A stretch of 64,000 nucleotides of DNA. Source: Macquaria australasica. Taxonomy: Eukaryota > Chordata > Actinopteri > Centrarchiformes > Percichthyidae. The stretch is taken from positions 1,984,001-2,048,000 of the forward strand of contig SEMN01000008.1 in assembly GCA_005408345.1 (NCBI GenBank). The letters run 5' to 3'. This document shows positions 37,518 to 49,470 of the stretch, piece after piece (position 1 is the stretch's first letter; the number at the start of each line of letters is the position of its first letter). The notes under the pieces were generated by a model. The model was not told the origin of the DNA. It saw only the letters and a program-made list of their open reading frames with translations, and ran no database searches. Position numbers and translations under genes: made by a program.

Positions 37518-37840
37518 TAAAAGGATGTGTCTGGTGACATTCTATACGTTTCTCAATGTCATCAAATGACCAAAACCAACAATGACTTGATCTTACTAAC
37601 AAGTATTGCCTGCACAGCCAAAGCTTTATATAGCTGTTTCCCTCTGTGTTATAGAGGTTCATTGTTGTCCAAAAACTATTTAAAACACATGAATGAGCCA
37701 CGCCTTTACACTGGGCAACATGTTCCTTCATTATGATAAACATGGGAACTTTAGTTTATTTTAAGTCAAGCCTTAGTTTATTTTAAGTCAAGCCCACGTA
37801 CACCGTCTTACTGCTGTAAATACTCACTAGATCACCAAAT
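37518..37840 (+). repeat. dispersed repeat sharing CCAAAAACTATTTAAAACAC (copy 2)
   Basis: This is the second copy of the family at 5.5 kb. It includes GTCTGGTGACATTCTATACG, GTCATCAAATGACCAAAACC and GGGCAACATGTTCCTTCATT. Near its right side there is a perfect tandem duplication of a 22-base unit (CTTAGTTTATTTTAAGTCAAGC-like) around 37750-37793, which looks like a local slippage event. Confidence 0.65.
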
Positions 37841-40143
37841 ATGTATTTATTTCTTTTTTATTATTATTTTACTGTGGCTGAAAATAGTCCCCAACAAATA
37901 CACTAATTATTCCTGTTTGAGTAATGTTTGCTAAATATTGCTGTGCCCAGATGTTTTAGGAAATTATTAAGCCTTTATTAAAAATGAAAGTATACATTTG
38001 CGGGCTGTTGCTGAAGATTTACATCTTCAGAAGGAACAAATGGGCTTGGATCGGGAATTCAGAAAGTATTGAGAAACAGACAAACACATTGCTGGTTTTG
38101 GTCCTTTCATAGGATTTGCTGACTGTAAGAAAAAACGTAGGATACCACCAGTCTTACCATAAATCATTCAAAGAAAGAACTTCTGATGAACCTAAAAGAT
38201 CTTTGTTTGTAAGAATCAGTTATTAAAATATAATTAGCTACTTTCTTCTATCACAGTTCATGTTTTACTTTCTGTTGCCAGGCATAACCTCAACCCAATC
38301 TAATATTGTCTGTTCTCTGCATCTACAAATAGATCACCCAGGAGCAATGCAGAGTTGTTTGTGTTCCCCTTTTCTTCTTCTTCATTTTACATTCCCCACA
38401 TGCGCTTATTCATCCCAACTCTTTGGCTAATGCTTGTACTCCTCCTCGTCAAACAGGGACGGCAGTTACTCCATTAGCAGGGTTTCTCGTGTTGATGTCA
38501 GGCAGGCCATTGGTTTACAAGGGAATTTTGTTAGGGTTCTTATTGACATTGTGTTTCATTAACTTGATTAATGACATCTATTGGGGCATGCTCCACAGTA
38601 ATCAACATCTCTGCAGAGAGGGGCTGTCTGCAGTCAAGGATGGGACTCCCTGGGTTTCTTCTGCCCACACTTGACTGGCCTCTCTGTGTCCTGTTTGTTT
38701 CCTAAAGCCTGCACTCATGAAGAAGCTTATGTTTATAAAAAGTAGTAAGACACCATGAAGTAGACCCCAGATGGCCATTATGAACTTTCCATTTCAGAAA
38801 CTATGTGTGTGTTCCAGAAAACAGGCCCTTTGAAATTAAAGAAATAAAGCATCTTGTGTCCATTTCAGCCAGGAATACATCACTTAAAGTAAGATGCTCC
38901 TACTAAATTATTTGGTGATATAAGTGCTCATTCTGAGGCTCATTACCTCATTGTCTTGCTGTTAGATTTCTTCACTATTTAATTATTATTGCAATATGCA
39001 CATCTGTTAGCCTGGCACTAAAGAAAAGGTCAAGAAAAGGGGTTTTGTTCATTATTAGTTTTAAAATCGTATACACTACGCACTAATTTAAATGTATTTC
39101 ATTGTCAGTAGAGTAGGTTCTGGGTTAACATTTGAATGACAGACACATTTTCACACATCTATGTTTCCTGAAGTGGTTTAATACAAAGCAAAATGATTTT
39201 TCTCTCCATCTCTGTGTATACCACATCTGCTCTTATATCTCTCCCTTTAGGAGGGGTCACATCCTGGGTCAGTGCATGGGAGATGAGAAGCTGCTCACCT
39301 TAAATAGCCCAAGAAGAGGAACACAGAAAGGCACAGACCCCCAGCTCTAATCACGGTATGCAAGGGAAAAGAGATACAAAAGCCAAGATCAAGAAACCCC
39401 ACCTGGATTCATATTTACCTTTCATCATCTGCTTTTTACTCACATTGTACTTGGTTATATTTGCTAGCTCTCTTATGGGAGAGAGGGGGAACGCTGCGCT
39501 GGTGCAACTCCAAGCAGGTGGCTGCCGGGCTGCCAGGGTTGTTGCCATGGGAGCTGACTCAGATAATTTGCTTTTTCGGCTTATTTTCTTGGTACATTTA
39601 GCTCAAAACAATGCTATCTGGCAAAGTAAGTGTGCAAGTGCAGCAGCGAAGTAACATGATATTTGCAATATAATATATCAACATAAAATCTTTTCACTCT
39701 CAAGAGATTTGCTGGATTAATACCGTAAGAGTACACTATGGAGAGCATTTCAATTAAGAGATTAAACTCAATGCAAACCACATGGGAGGAAAATATCTAA
39801 TGACTAATATCTGTTGATTTTTCAGAGCCAATTACGTTTATTTGATTTGATAAGTATTGATTGGAGAGAGGGTTATCCACTCAGACCTGGAACAAACCTG
39901 TAATGAACATTATCATGATAACACTGACAAAGCCTGATTCATTTTTTATGTATATGGAAATACATTGACAAGCATAATGCTATTGAATAGAAATGCATAC
40001 AGTACGGAGTTACTGGAGGAGAAAAACATAAAAAGCACATGCAGACTGATAAACAGTATCATAAAAATAATACGTGAAAATCTGTCTATCTTGGCTACAA
40101 AGAACAATACAACCACCAAATAGCATGCAAGGTACTGCAGATT

Positions 40144-40463
40144 AGGGCTGCAACTAATCATTATTTTCATCTAATCTGTCAGGTATTTTTAGGATTAATG
40201 AATAAAAAAAATTCTAAGATAATAATGAAAACTGTAGGTAGACCCAAGGTAACACCATCAAATTCCAAATGTTTTGTCCAACCAACACTCCAAAACCTGA
40301 AGATATTCAGTTTACAGTCACACATGAGGAAAGAAAAGCATCAAAGCCTAACAATTCAAAGCTAAAACTAAGGAATGTTTGGCGTTAAGCATTAATAAAA
40401 GACAAACATATTTGCTGATTATTTTCCTGTTGTTCCACTAATTGATTAATTGACTAATAGTTT
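40144..40463 (+). repeat. AGGGCTGCAACTAA-family MITE
   Basis: The left end AGGGCTGCAACTAATCATTA is intact. The interior has CTGAAGATATTCAGTTTACA and the right side has AATTGATTAATTGACTAATA. The right-hand terminal repeat (TTGCAGCCCT in the family) is missing. Confidence 0.75.
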
Positions 40464-41936
40464 CTATTGGAGATGAATAAATACATTTTTGTACATTTGA
40501 AATTAACCTAATAAAAGAGACACTCAGCAAACTAATAAGGAAGGTATTGAGGAAGTTATGGTTGATAATATTCATATCATGTTTCTTAATTGTGTGAATG
40601 AAAGTAAAGTTATAGATATTATAAAATACTGTAAGTGTTAAAAGTCTACAGATTGTTATGAACTTAGTATATCTTTGTGGTTAAATCCTTGACCTATATC
40701 TGCAGTCTATTCTGCAAAACAGGGATAATTCCCGTCTAAACTCTTGAGCAAAATGTTTAAAACTGCTAAATGGGATCAAAACATTCTTTATTTAAATGCA
40801 TGTGTGAACATGTTCAGGTATTACTTCTTCGTTAATGTTGGTTTCCAAAGGCCTTACTTAAGTGATGTGCATTTAATTCTGTTCCTTATTTTCAGACAGC
40901 AAATGGAGGTCTATGAAACTGGATGAAAATATATTTAAAGCAACAAAACACTTCATGGATTTAACCTTCATGGTCTTGTATTGCACATCATGAGATGAGG
41001 ATGATCGTTTATAGACGGTCTTGCACTGGACATGACCTCTAAGTAGCCCTTGAATCAAAATCATGCTACAGTATAGTATGTATGACACTGTAGGTTACTG
41101 GCAGTCTTTTCATTATTTTCTTATACCCCATGTGTGACACTGTCAAATAACTGTACCTCAGCTTGGGTAATGTATGCTACTGATCAGATGGGATCAGTCT
41201 ATCTAGACTCGCCCAAACTATTTGAGGAGACATGCATTTCCTGATTTTTCAACCCTGATAAAATCCTGAACATATTTTACCCAGCATCACTTATTTTCCA
41301 TCCATCAGCTGTTCTTGACTTGTGCCCAAGCGATTAAGTGTTCAGAGAGTGACAGATATAATTGATGAGCAACCACAGCCAAGCTGGTCTCATTCTGCCC
41401 AGGCACAGTGCAAGCCGGAGATATGACCGGGGCACCTTAAAGTCTCATCCTTTTAATTACACTCATACTTAGCCAACCAAAACACTCAGCCTCCTTGGGA
41501 ACTCCTTCAGTAGAGTAATTTGTTGGAAAGGGGTAAACGCAAAGGGAAGACGATCCAAAGACTCGAACAGTAGGCCAAATGAAAAACCTTGTTGCGTGTA
41601 ATATGGAATTTCTCAAACTCAGCCTTTTTATTTCTCTCTACCACAAAATTATGATTTAACCTGTGCATTTAGCCCCAGGTCTGTCAGACCTTTAGTCTAG
41701 GGGTTACTGGGATCAATGATAATGAAACAAAATCACAATCATTTCCAGTAGCACAGACATGGGTCTAATGCTGAAGCCTAATTTATGGTTTGAAAAATGA
41801 CACTTTTGTGCAAAAAAACACTGCACTCTAAGTACATTAAGTACATTATGTGACATAAAACCTCCCAAACTAACTCAGAAATACAGCCCTAGCATACTGT
41901 CAACTTATCCTGTTATCATGTGCAGCAAACAACTGC

Positions 41937-42000
41937 CTACTTACACATCCAGCAGACACAGAGCAACATGAGTGTCCCATTGGAGTCGATCTTCACCAAC
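41937..42000 (+). repeat. short fragment of the ACACATCCAGCAGA repeat
   Basis: CTTACACATCCAGCAGACAC, AGAGCAACATGAGTGTC and TTGGAGTCGATC align in order with 59778-59830. The rest of the family sequence is not recognisable after about 42000. Confidence 0.5.
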
Positions 42001-42419
42001 TGGACAAACACTAGTCGGCTCTGTGCAGTTTCTGGGCAGGTAGTGTCCACATTGCTTGTCTGACATTGTTTGGAAATGGCTGCCTGCAGTTTTATATTGG
42101 TGGGTCGAGAGATGAGAGCCATGGCACTCAAAGATATAGTCCATGTTTGGGCCAGAGAACCAAAACAACGAGTTCAAAGACAACAACCTGCTACACTGGA
42201 CACAAAAAATGATCTGACTTCAGTCTGACAGAACAGAAAAGCTTCCATTTCAACCAGTACAACTAAAACAACAACCTCGCATTTGCAAGTTATTTTTATG
42301 GTTTTGGTCAGCTGTTTGTTTTACGGTGCCATTTAGGTTGTTTTCAGGATTAATTCCTTTGCATGCCTGTATTAGAAATGTTATTCATGATTATCACATT
42401 TCTGTTTAATTGTGAAATA

Positions 42420-42465
42420 CATTTTTTATTTACAATGAGGTAAATAAAGGATAAATAAATACTAT
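42420..42465 (+). repeat. retroposon-like tail
   Basis: AATGAGGTAAATAAAGGATA, followed by AATAAATA, resembles the GTTAAATAAAGGTTAAATAA tails of fish retroposons. It may be only chance AT-rich sequence. Confidence 0.3.
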
Positions 42466-42928
42466 TTTAAAAAGTGCATCTGGGTATACACCAGAACTGT
42501 GGCAGAACAGATCCAGTGGAGACACTGACAGCACTGTAACTGCTGCTGATGTGCTGCTTTTGCTGTGCAGCCAGAGAAGAAGGCGTAAAAGTGACTGAAA
42601 GTTGTGAAGGACTGCAGTGGATCTTTGGATCTAATGGAGCTTTAAAACTGTTCACATCATAAGCAAATGTGTAGTTGTAATAAACAGACATCCTGTTCTG
42701 TTTCCAGTCCTCTGTATGTGATGTGAGGGCATATACGTATTAAAGTTTGTAATCGACCTCTGGCTGTTTGCATGTTCCGGTACCAAATCAAACATTTGAC
42801 CTCACTACTTGATTTTTGCTTGCATGTCTCCGAGCTTCACCGATTTTCTACAGTACAGAACGTCAGCATAGGTAATCTCTTCCCACGCCCGGTGCTAGGC
42901 AGTAATGATATATGAGAAGTGTACTCAC

Positions 42929-43145
42929 CGTCCTCCCGGGACTTCTGAATGAAAGCATCGACGCCGCTTTCCCCGTAGTTCCCCTCTGAGGCCACTGTGG
43001 AGACGTAGTTCCAGCGCATGGCCTTGACAATGTCCACCATGGCCTGGGCCTGGTAGGTGTCGGGAGGCACCACACGTGAGAAGAAGTCGTAGCGGGTGTT
43101 GTCGCTGAGCTCTGGAGCTGTGGAGGCGTAGCTCACCTGGGGTAT
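42929..43145 (-). CDS. grm4: grm4 internal exon: ligand-binding domain, residues ~174-246
   Basis: This exon encodes part of the extracellular Venus-flytrap domain of a group III metabotropic glutamate receptor, a presynaptic Gi/o-coupled receptor that senses L-glutamate. The translation starts IPQVSYASTAPELSDN and continues through DFFSRVVPPDTYQAQAM and WNYVSTVASEGNYGESG to a final SREDG. In mammalian mGlu4 numbering, the alanine and threonine of YAST are A180 and T182, and the tyrosine of GNYGESG is Y230; all are glutamate contacts in the family. The acceptor is TGTGCAG before 43145 and the donor is GTGAGT from 42928. The exon is 217 bp, entered in phase 0 and left in phase 1, so the last base is the first base of a glycine codon. 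EDGG at the junction, with the next exon, favours mGlu4 over mGlu6, 7 and 8. The frame is intact. A repeat ends about 46 bp upstream of the acceptor. Confidence 0.95.
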
Positions 43146-43191
43146 CTGCACAGGAAAGAATATTGATAGTAGCTTCTAGTGAAAATAGTTA

Positions 43192-43945
43192 TGGGAGGAG
43201 AAGTTTATTTGTGTAGCACCTTTCAACAACAAGGCAACGTGCTTTACATAAGATATAAAAGGCATTATATAAAGATATAAAAGAAACATAAAGCAATATA
43301 AAAAGACAATATAGAAGGACACATAAATAATACAGAATATAAAAATAAGTAAAAATAGAATAAGACACATTAAACAGGAGAATAACAATTACGGTGCAGT
43401 GCAAGATATGAATAACTAGTTACAAAGTGAACTCAATAAAGGATAAAACAGAAAAGTCTTAAGCCTTGATTCAAAAGAACTGAGAGTTGGAGCACCTCAA
43501 GTTTTCTGGGAGTTTGTTCCAGATATGTGGTGCATGAAAAACTGAATGCTGCTTCTCCGTGTTTAGTTTGGACTCTGGGGACAATAAGCGCCACCATTAC
43601 AATAGTGAAGATAAACGCATGGACAAGTTGTTCTAAATCCTGCTGAGACACGAGTCATTTAATTCTTGAAGTGATAGCTGGCTGATTTTGTAATTCTCTT
43701 AATGTGGCTATTAAAATTACGTCCGAGTCCATGACTACACCAAGATTTCTGGCTCGGTTTGGGGTCTTTCACGTTAGCGACTGAAGCTGGGCACTGACTT
43801 TTAATCATTCTTCTATGGACTCCAAAAGCAATTATCTCTGTTTTATCTCTGACAAGGGAATAAACACGAGACAAGTAGGTTTTCAGGGAGAGGTGTGACA
43901 GCATCCAAAAAGCTGCCTGGCATTTGGGGCTCAAAACAGAGCTAC
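43192..43945 (-). repeat. teleost dispersed repeat, probably LINE-derived tail, next to grm4 exon
   Basis: It starts with GAAGTTTATTTGTGTAGCAC, then CTTTCAACAACAAGGCAACG and GTGCTTTACATAA; the complement is a LINE-like tail (GGTGCTACACAAATAAACTT). The interior has TTTCTGGGAGTTTGTTCCAG, ATATGTGGTGCATGAAAAAC and TGAATGCTGCTTCTCCGTGT, a phrase I recall from a very common percomorph repeat. The end nearest the gene is only about 46 bp upstream of the exon at 43145. The class is uncertain. Confidence 0.6.
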
Positions 43946-44784
43946 TGATCCTGAACCCCCACCGAGCCGTTCAACACCCAGCCTCAGTGCTGCCTTATGC
44001 TGCAGCAGCCTGGCCAGTTCACAAGCTGAGATGATAAGCATGTCAGACTCAGGGGTAGCGGTCACTTGTTAAACATAAATAATGTCTCTGCATCTTAGCA
44101 CAGCATGTTTAACACACTACAGAATGTGCTTGCTTAGCTGTAGCTTCTTACTTTGATAAAAATGATAGAAATAAATAAATAATTCTATTTCTTTTTATTA
44201 TATTTCTTACATGATCCACTGATACAGGGTACACAGTAGTAGCTTTTATGATAGTAAAGCCTTATAAATGCAAGAAGTTGCATCATGGTGGGCTTCTGTT
44301 GCTCCCACTGCTCCAAAGATTTTACTGATGCGTGTGCTGAAGGACAAGAAAAACATTACATAAGAAACTTGAATAGAAAAATAAATAGGTCAGCTAAAGC
44401 GCGAAGCCTTTCTTGAGTGACCACAATTTTAGATTTTCTGGTGGTAGTTATGTTTCTCAACACAGGGGACCGTTTTCAGGGATTGCACCATGTCAGTTTT
44501 TGTAATAGGTAAACTGTGTTCGTGTAAATGGAATTTTTCATCTCTATGGCACACAGTGATTCACCAAACAGAAGGCAGGGGTGTTTCCTGGTAATGATAC
44601 ACAGTGTGCCTTTTTGACGAGGATCTGTCGTCACGTTTTTGTGTCTCTAAACAAAATGATGAGAAGGTGCACTTGGTGAAACATGATCCTAATAAAAAAA
44701 AAAAAAAACAGCCCCGTTTTCCCTCTAGATGCTTCTTAGCCACATGCAGCATTTCATTATCACAGACAGCAGACCTGTAGGCTG

Positions 44785-44828
44785 GCACACACACACACAG
44801 ACACACACACACAAACACACACACACAG
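44785..44828 (+). repeat. (CA)n microsatellite, interrupted
   Basis: CA dinucleotides with CAGACAC and CAAACAC interruptions. Confidence 0.95.
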
Positions 44829-47800
44829 ATAACCCTTGATATTAAACATCTGCCTGCCTCCTCTCAACCTCCTTTCACCAAGATGAAAGCCAGTGTGGCC
44901 CCAACTTACTTATTTGGGTAAAAATATATAAATAAAAACTGAACTGGATTTTATCTTGACTGGCCCTTGGCAGCCACAGATTGCCTGTGATACAGTACAT
45001 GTATAAACAGAGAATACAGACCAGAAATGAAGAAAAAACTTGTTAAAAGGTGGTTAGTTAGAAGGGATCTTATAAATGATCTAGGTGATACTAATGAGAA
45101 TGCATAAACCAGTCATTTGTGTAAGCGTGTTAGCCGTTATGTGCTACATGCTGCATTTGGTGGAGAGAATATTAAGGCACCACTAAAATCACTAAAATAG
45201 TTAAACATTGCTAACAGGGGTCAGTGTTTAGCCCCATGCCATATGTATAAATGCCTAAGTGGCCAAGCACCATACTCTACAGGTGTTTGAGTGTGCCAGA
45301 GACCAGCATAGGTATAATACTAGACACAGACATACAAAATTCAGTCAAAATTAATACCTTTCAATTTGTGGGGGCAATTTAAGGAGCTTACCAGATGATG
45401 TGAGAAAACTTTGGAAAAGAAAGAGGAGAGATAGGTGAATGTATAGTATTTTAGTAAAAATGTACAATTTGTATACTGAGTAATACTGTATCTACTATAA
45501 TTAAATCTGCATGTCACCACTTCCAGGTAAGTCAGTGATATGGCAGGGGCAAAGCTGTGTTATATGCTATTTATAGTTTGTTTTATTCTATTTTGTATTT
45601 TGTGTTTCTGCATGTTCATGTTTCATGTTGGATTGAATCTGTCGCCACGTCCAAGTTCCCTCATTTTTAGTATGTAGCGTGTTCACACTAGAAAAGCAAC
45701 AAAATAAAGCATACTCAAAAATCGACTGCATCTAGTATGCACGCTGTCTGCTTTGAGTATGCTGTTAATGCACACTGTTCTCCCACATTGCAGTGCACAA
45801 AGGAAATGGAGGAGCTGCTTACAGCTGGAAAAAAAAAAAAAAAATGGTGGGTGGTTGCGAAACAGCTCCAGACCAGAAAGATCTTGGAAAACAAAACATA
45901 AGTATTAGATCTTAGGAAAAACATTTTAATGTCTCTTTATGTTCAATTGGCAGTAGCTTTCACTTGCAGTTTGATAGACATCACACATCTTGTATCATTT
46001 CCTGTTGGTATGAAATGGTTTGTTGATATTTTTGATTGTAGAATATGACAATAGTGTGTTATGTGTAGGTTGTTTCATGACCGAATAAAACCAAACCAGT
46101 AGTTTTAATATGTGCTGATTTTTTAGACCTATTACATGGGGGAAAAAAATAAATAAATAAAAATAAATATCCTGTTTTCCCTCTATGTTTGGTACATGGG
46201 GTTTTGTTTGTGGTATTTTCAGTCTCTTCCACCACAGCCTTATCCGTGCTTGTCCAAGCTACCCCAGCTTGGTTTGAAATGTATTCATAAAGACAGGTTA
46301 GAGGCCAGAATCCCTGAGGTACTTCACTTCAGTACCAAGACCTTAAGATGATTCCCTGGGCGAACCTCAGCGGAGGCAAAACATGAAATAATGATATGGA
46401 AAACATAATAATGGAACTGAGTGTATTCACGTACTGGAATTTTGAAGAGCTCGTCTAACAAAGCCTAACATACTACTGGTTATTTACGGATTTAAAAAAA
46501 AAGACAGAAAAATATCACGTAACTAAAAGGCTCATTGAGAAATGTTCAGTTTTTTCACTACAACTACTCCTCTATTTAGCAGTGTTGGTGGCATTTATAA
46601 TAAGCTCTACAGGCATCCCTGTAGAAGCTTTAAATACTTGCTCAGTGGAATTAACCCCACACAAGTTTTCTGTGTCCCTGTAATTGGGAATTATTGTTTT
46701 GTTATGTTATTGTAATTAAAAAATGGTTATACTAATTAAGGACTTTTCCAGGTATGTTGCTCTCTTCCTCATCCAGCTGCCCTTTTCTTGTTCCCTCCCA
46801 TATGAGGGATCACACAGAGACAAACAGACGGAGAAACAGACAGAAGGATGAACAGAATATGACTACGAGCCCTGCAAAATAGCCACATGGACCTGCATTG
46901 CACCAAATGATCAAGGGTTTCTTCAAATCGATATTGACAGAAACCAGGTAGGGTGACCTGCTGAATATGGGATGATGCATGGATTAAGCTCTAGAGTACC
47001 TTATTATTTACCTTGCATCTGAAACGAACAAAAGTGCATTATTTTAAAGAGATCTTTCAACAGAAATCAAATCAGGAGGTAAGAGTGAACGAGTATGTTC
47101 CTCTGCCTGGCATGTGACTTTCTTAGCTATGACACCCAACATTTTCTCTGCCAAAGCTGTTGTTGTGACTATTAGCAGGTACGGTTTTGGGACAAAATAG
47201 CAGATTTCTGTAACACTGTGTCAGTTGCTGTGAAGGTGGCAAGTTGCTGTTTGCTGAGAGAGATGTGCAAATGTTCCATCTGGGCCAGATCATTGCATGA
47301 TCTCACTTATTAACCTTAGTTTGTGATCTCAGCATTTAGCACCTGAGTTTGTGAATGCAATGGGGGAAAAAACCTATTAGACTTATTTTAGAAAAATAGT
47401 TATGCATTAATACATTTCAGTGAGAATCATGGCCCAGTGGCAAATGGTACAATATTTTTTACAAAGTTAAAAAATAGCTCTTACTGCAGCACCTGTCTCT
47501 GCTTGTTATTCAGTTTCACTTCAAATTACATTTGAGCCTCAAGACTCGAATTTACTGCAACACAAATAATTCATATTACAATATAACAATCTATTCCCTG
47601 AATCTGTGTGGAGAGATATTTACATGTGCAGATCGCTCTATTGACATCAAGACATTTAACAGCTACATTTTCAAATGTTCTAAGATCACCTTAGGTCGTA
47701 AAGCTTCTCAGAAAATTATAATTTGGCATAGAAATACTGTTTTTGCATCCCTTTATTTTTTACAGCATCATTTAAGACCTCTTAGTGACTGTCTGGTGCC

Positions 47801-48330
47801 ACATTTATCTCAACTGTTGTTTGCTTTGTTGAGCATCCTGTTGAGATGAGGTGCAACTTAATGATGATAATGTTGGGACGCGAGGTGTAGGTGCAGTATT
47901 TTTCTGTGCAAATTATGACATCATGCAAAATAGCCGACTATATCTGCATCTGTAATTCAGACACCTGACAGATCCTCACAACCTGCAGTGCGGTCCAAAT
48001 GCAGAGCATCTGCTTCAATCAAGTTGCATATGGAAAGCATGGATGGCTGAACACAGTTTATCCTTACTACTTGGCACTCTCATTTCACCACAGAGCAATG
48101 CTGACTTCCAACATACAGGAGCTAAGCCAAGCTGTGTTTCTTCATGACCCAGCCATATGATAACAAGGATATACTAAACTACAAAACCAATGACTGTATT
48201 CCTATTACGTTAGTCTGAAGGAAGCCATTTTCACATTACATATTAATTTCAAAATAAAACAAATCCTGCAAATTACAGGTTAAACACATAACATGTTAAA
48301 AAGAAACAAGACATTTACATTGTGATTAAA

Positions 48331-48898
48331 GTTGAAACGATGAATGGACTAATTGATTAGTCAATCAACAGAAAATGAATCAGCAAAAATTTTGATCATT
48401 GATTTAAGGTACCCCATGGAGTTTTTGCTCTAGTAGTAGAGTTCTGCTTGAGTTTTGTTTGTCTCGTGTCTGCACGAGGATGCACATGCACGCACATGTG
48501 ATACACAGTGCTGCCAATGGTTTCACACTATTCCACAGATTTACAGGTGGTGGTAATGTGTGAAGATACACAGCAATGTGTCACCAAAGGCTGGGAAGAA
48601 GAAGACTGCTGGCTAGTAATCATGGATGTACACAACGCAGTTTCTACACTTAAACAGAAAAATTGGCTTTGCCAATGGAATATCCGTTCAACGTGTTTGT
48701 TAGGCCTCAAGGATACACACAATGAGTTCTGGTGAGTGACACTGAATGTTAGTTTTGTTTGTTTACAAAAAAAAACTCCACAGGGCATTTTTCAAGCACA
48801 GTTCACAAGTTGCCAGGCAAGGGCTCTGGGAACCTTTTACAATATTTGATTTATTCAGGAAATTCATTGATAATGAAAATAATTGTTAGTTACAGTCC
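48331..48898 (-). repeat. AGGGCTGCAACTAA-family MITE, inverted, interrupted
   Basis: Read on the plus strand, it starts GGACTAATTGATTAGTCAAT and ends GATAATGAAAATAATTGTTA followed by GTTACAGTCC, the complement of the family's left end. The centre is replaced by a second short element at about 48409-48786. Confidence 0.65.
48409..48786. mobile_element. short MITE-like insertion with (T/G)CCCNNTGGAGTTTTT ends
   Basis: The left end reads TACCCCATGGAGTTTTTG. The reverse complement of the right end reads TGCCCTGTGGAGTTTTTTTT, giving an imperfect terminal inverted repeat of roughly 18-20 bases. The surrounding sequence on both sides belongs to the inverted AGGGCTGCAACTAA element, so this is a later insertion. 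Exact limits are uncertain, and I could not define a target duplication. No coding capacity is visible. Confidence 0.55.
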
Positions 48899-49202
48899 AT
48901 CTTTCCACATTTTTAGACTAAAGTAGTATGTAGCAGCAGTTACAATGACCACACTGTTGAAATATCTTATACAGGAATAAAGTTTCTCTCTTGACTCTTG
49001 AGGACAGGAAATGATTGAACCATCATGTCTGTGATATCCTTTATTCCCATGCTGCTAGCTCTACCTTAAAACTAGTTCATGCAGTTTATCATTGTGCCTT
49101 GCGTTTCATTACAGGACACAAATACCGTACTCTTCACTGTGTACTTTATGAAAAAGCAGGTCCTCAGTAGCAACATGAAAAGAACTACTTTCTATTATTT
49201 TT

Positions 49203-49450
49203 ATTCATAAAGCAAAAACTGCCTCAGTATATCACTTCTCTTCTCAAATTTAAAAACCACTGCTCACCAAACCAGATCTCAGGACTGTTTAACTCTAGTT
49301 ACCCCTGGGGTAAATATTGAACTTGGGAAGACTGCCTTTCACTGCTTTGCACCTTTTAAATGGAATAAATTACAGAGGATTTTAAAACTTGAATGCCTCA
49401 CCCCACTGGCAGATTTTGAACTTTTAACTTTGAATCTATTTAGGGATGTC
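49203..49450 (+). pseudogene. LINE ORF2 C-terminal remnant
   Basis: The plus strand encodes LPQYITSLLKFKNH and then, after one frameshift, TRSQDCLTLVTPGVNIELGK, followed by TAFHCFAPFKWNKLQRILK and LECLTPLADFELL. The order LP.Y..SLL, TRS, LV.P..N.ELGK.AF.. AP..WN.LQ and LK...L is typical of the extreme C-terminus of fish non-LTR retrotransposon ORF2. It is followed directly by three 39-bp tandem repeats. The rest of the element is absent. Confidence 0.7.
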
Positions 49451-49470
49451 AGCGATTGTCCCTGGTGCTG

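Larger units (their letters stand above)
10670..42928 (-). other. giant grm4 intron, ~32.3 kb, phase 1
   Basis: This intron runs from the GTGAGT donor at 42928 to the TGTTTAG acceptor ending at 10670. It holds most of the repeats listed separately: MITE-like families, LINE ends, the hAT-like element and the CA microsatellite at 18.4 kb. No further receptor exon was recognised in it, which fits because the exons on either side join directly in protein and phase. Stretches without recognised repeats include about 10.7-14.8, 15.1-17.0, 18.5-20.5, 21.1-23.8, 25.3-27.5, 27.8-33.8, 34.0-37.5, 37.9-40.1 and 40.5-41.9 kb. Within these I see only AT-rich sequence, chance frames, homopolymers and a few candidate conserved islands described in the findings. 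A nested gene cannot be excluded, but none is supported. Confidence 0.85.

Noticed and set aside
42837..43151. Whole 104-codon frame as a short protein starting at its first methionine
   Set aside because: The methionine comes from the splice acceptor (ATGCAG), and the tail after the GTGAGT donor is intron; only 43145-42929 is coding.
44561..44824. Cysteine-rich peptide frame, minus strand
   Set aside because: The CVCVCLCVC pattern is simply translation of the CA microsatellite at 44785-44828; the same applies to frames at 55670-55974.
47532..47849. 105-codon open frame, plus strand
   Set aside because: No motif and no neighbouring exon-like features.
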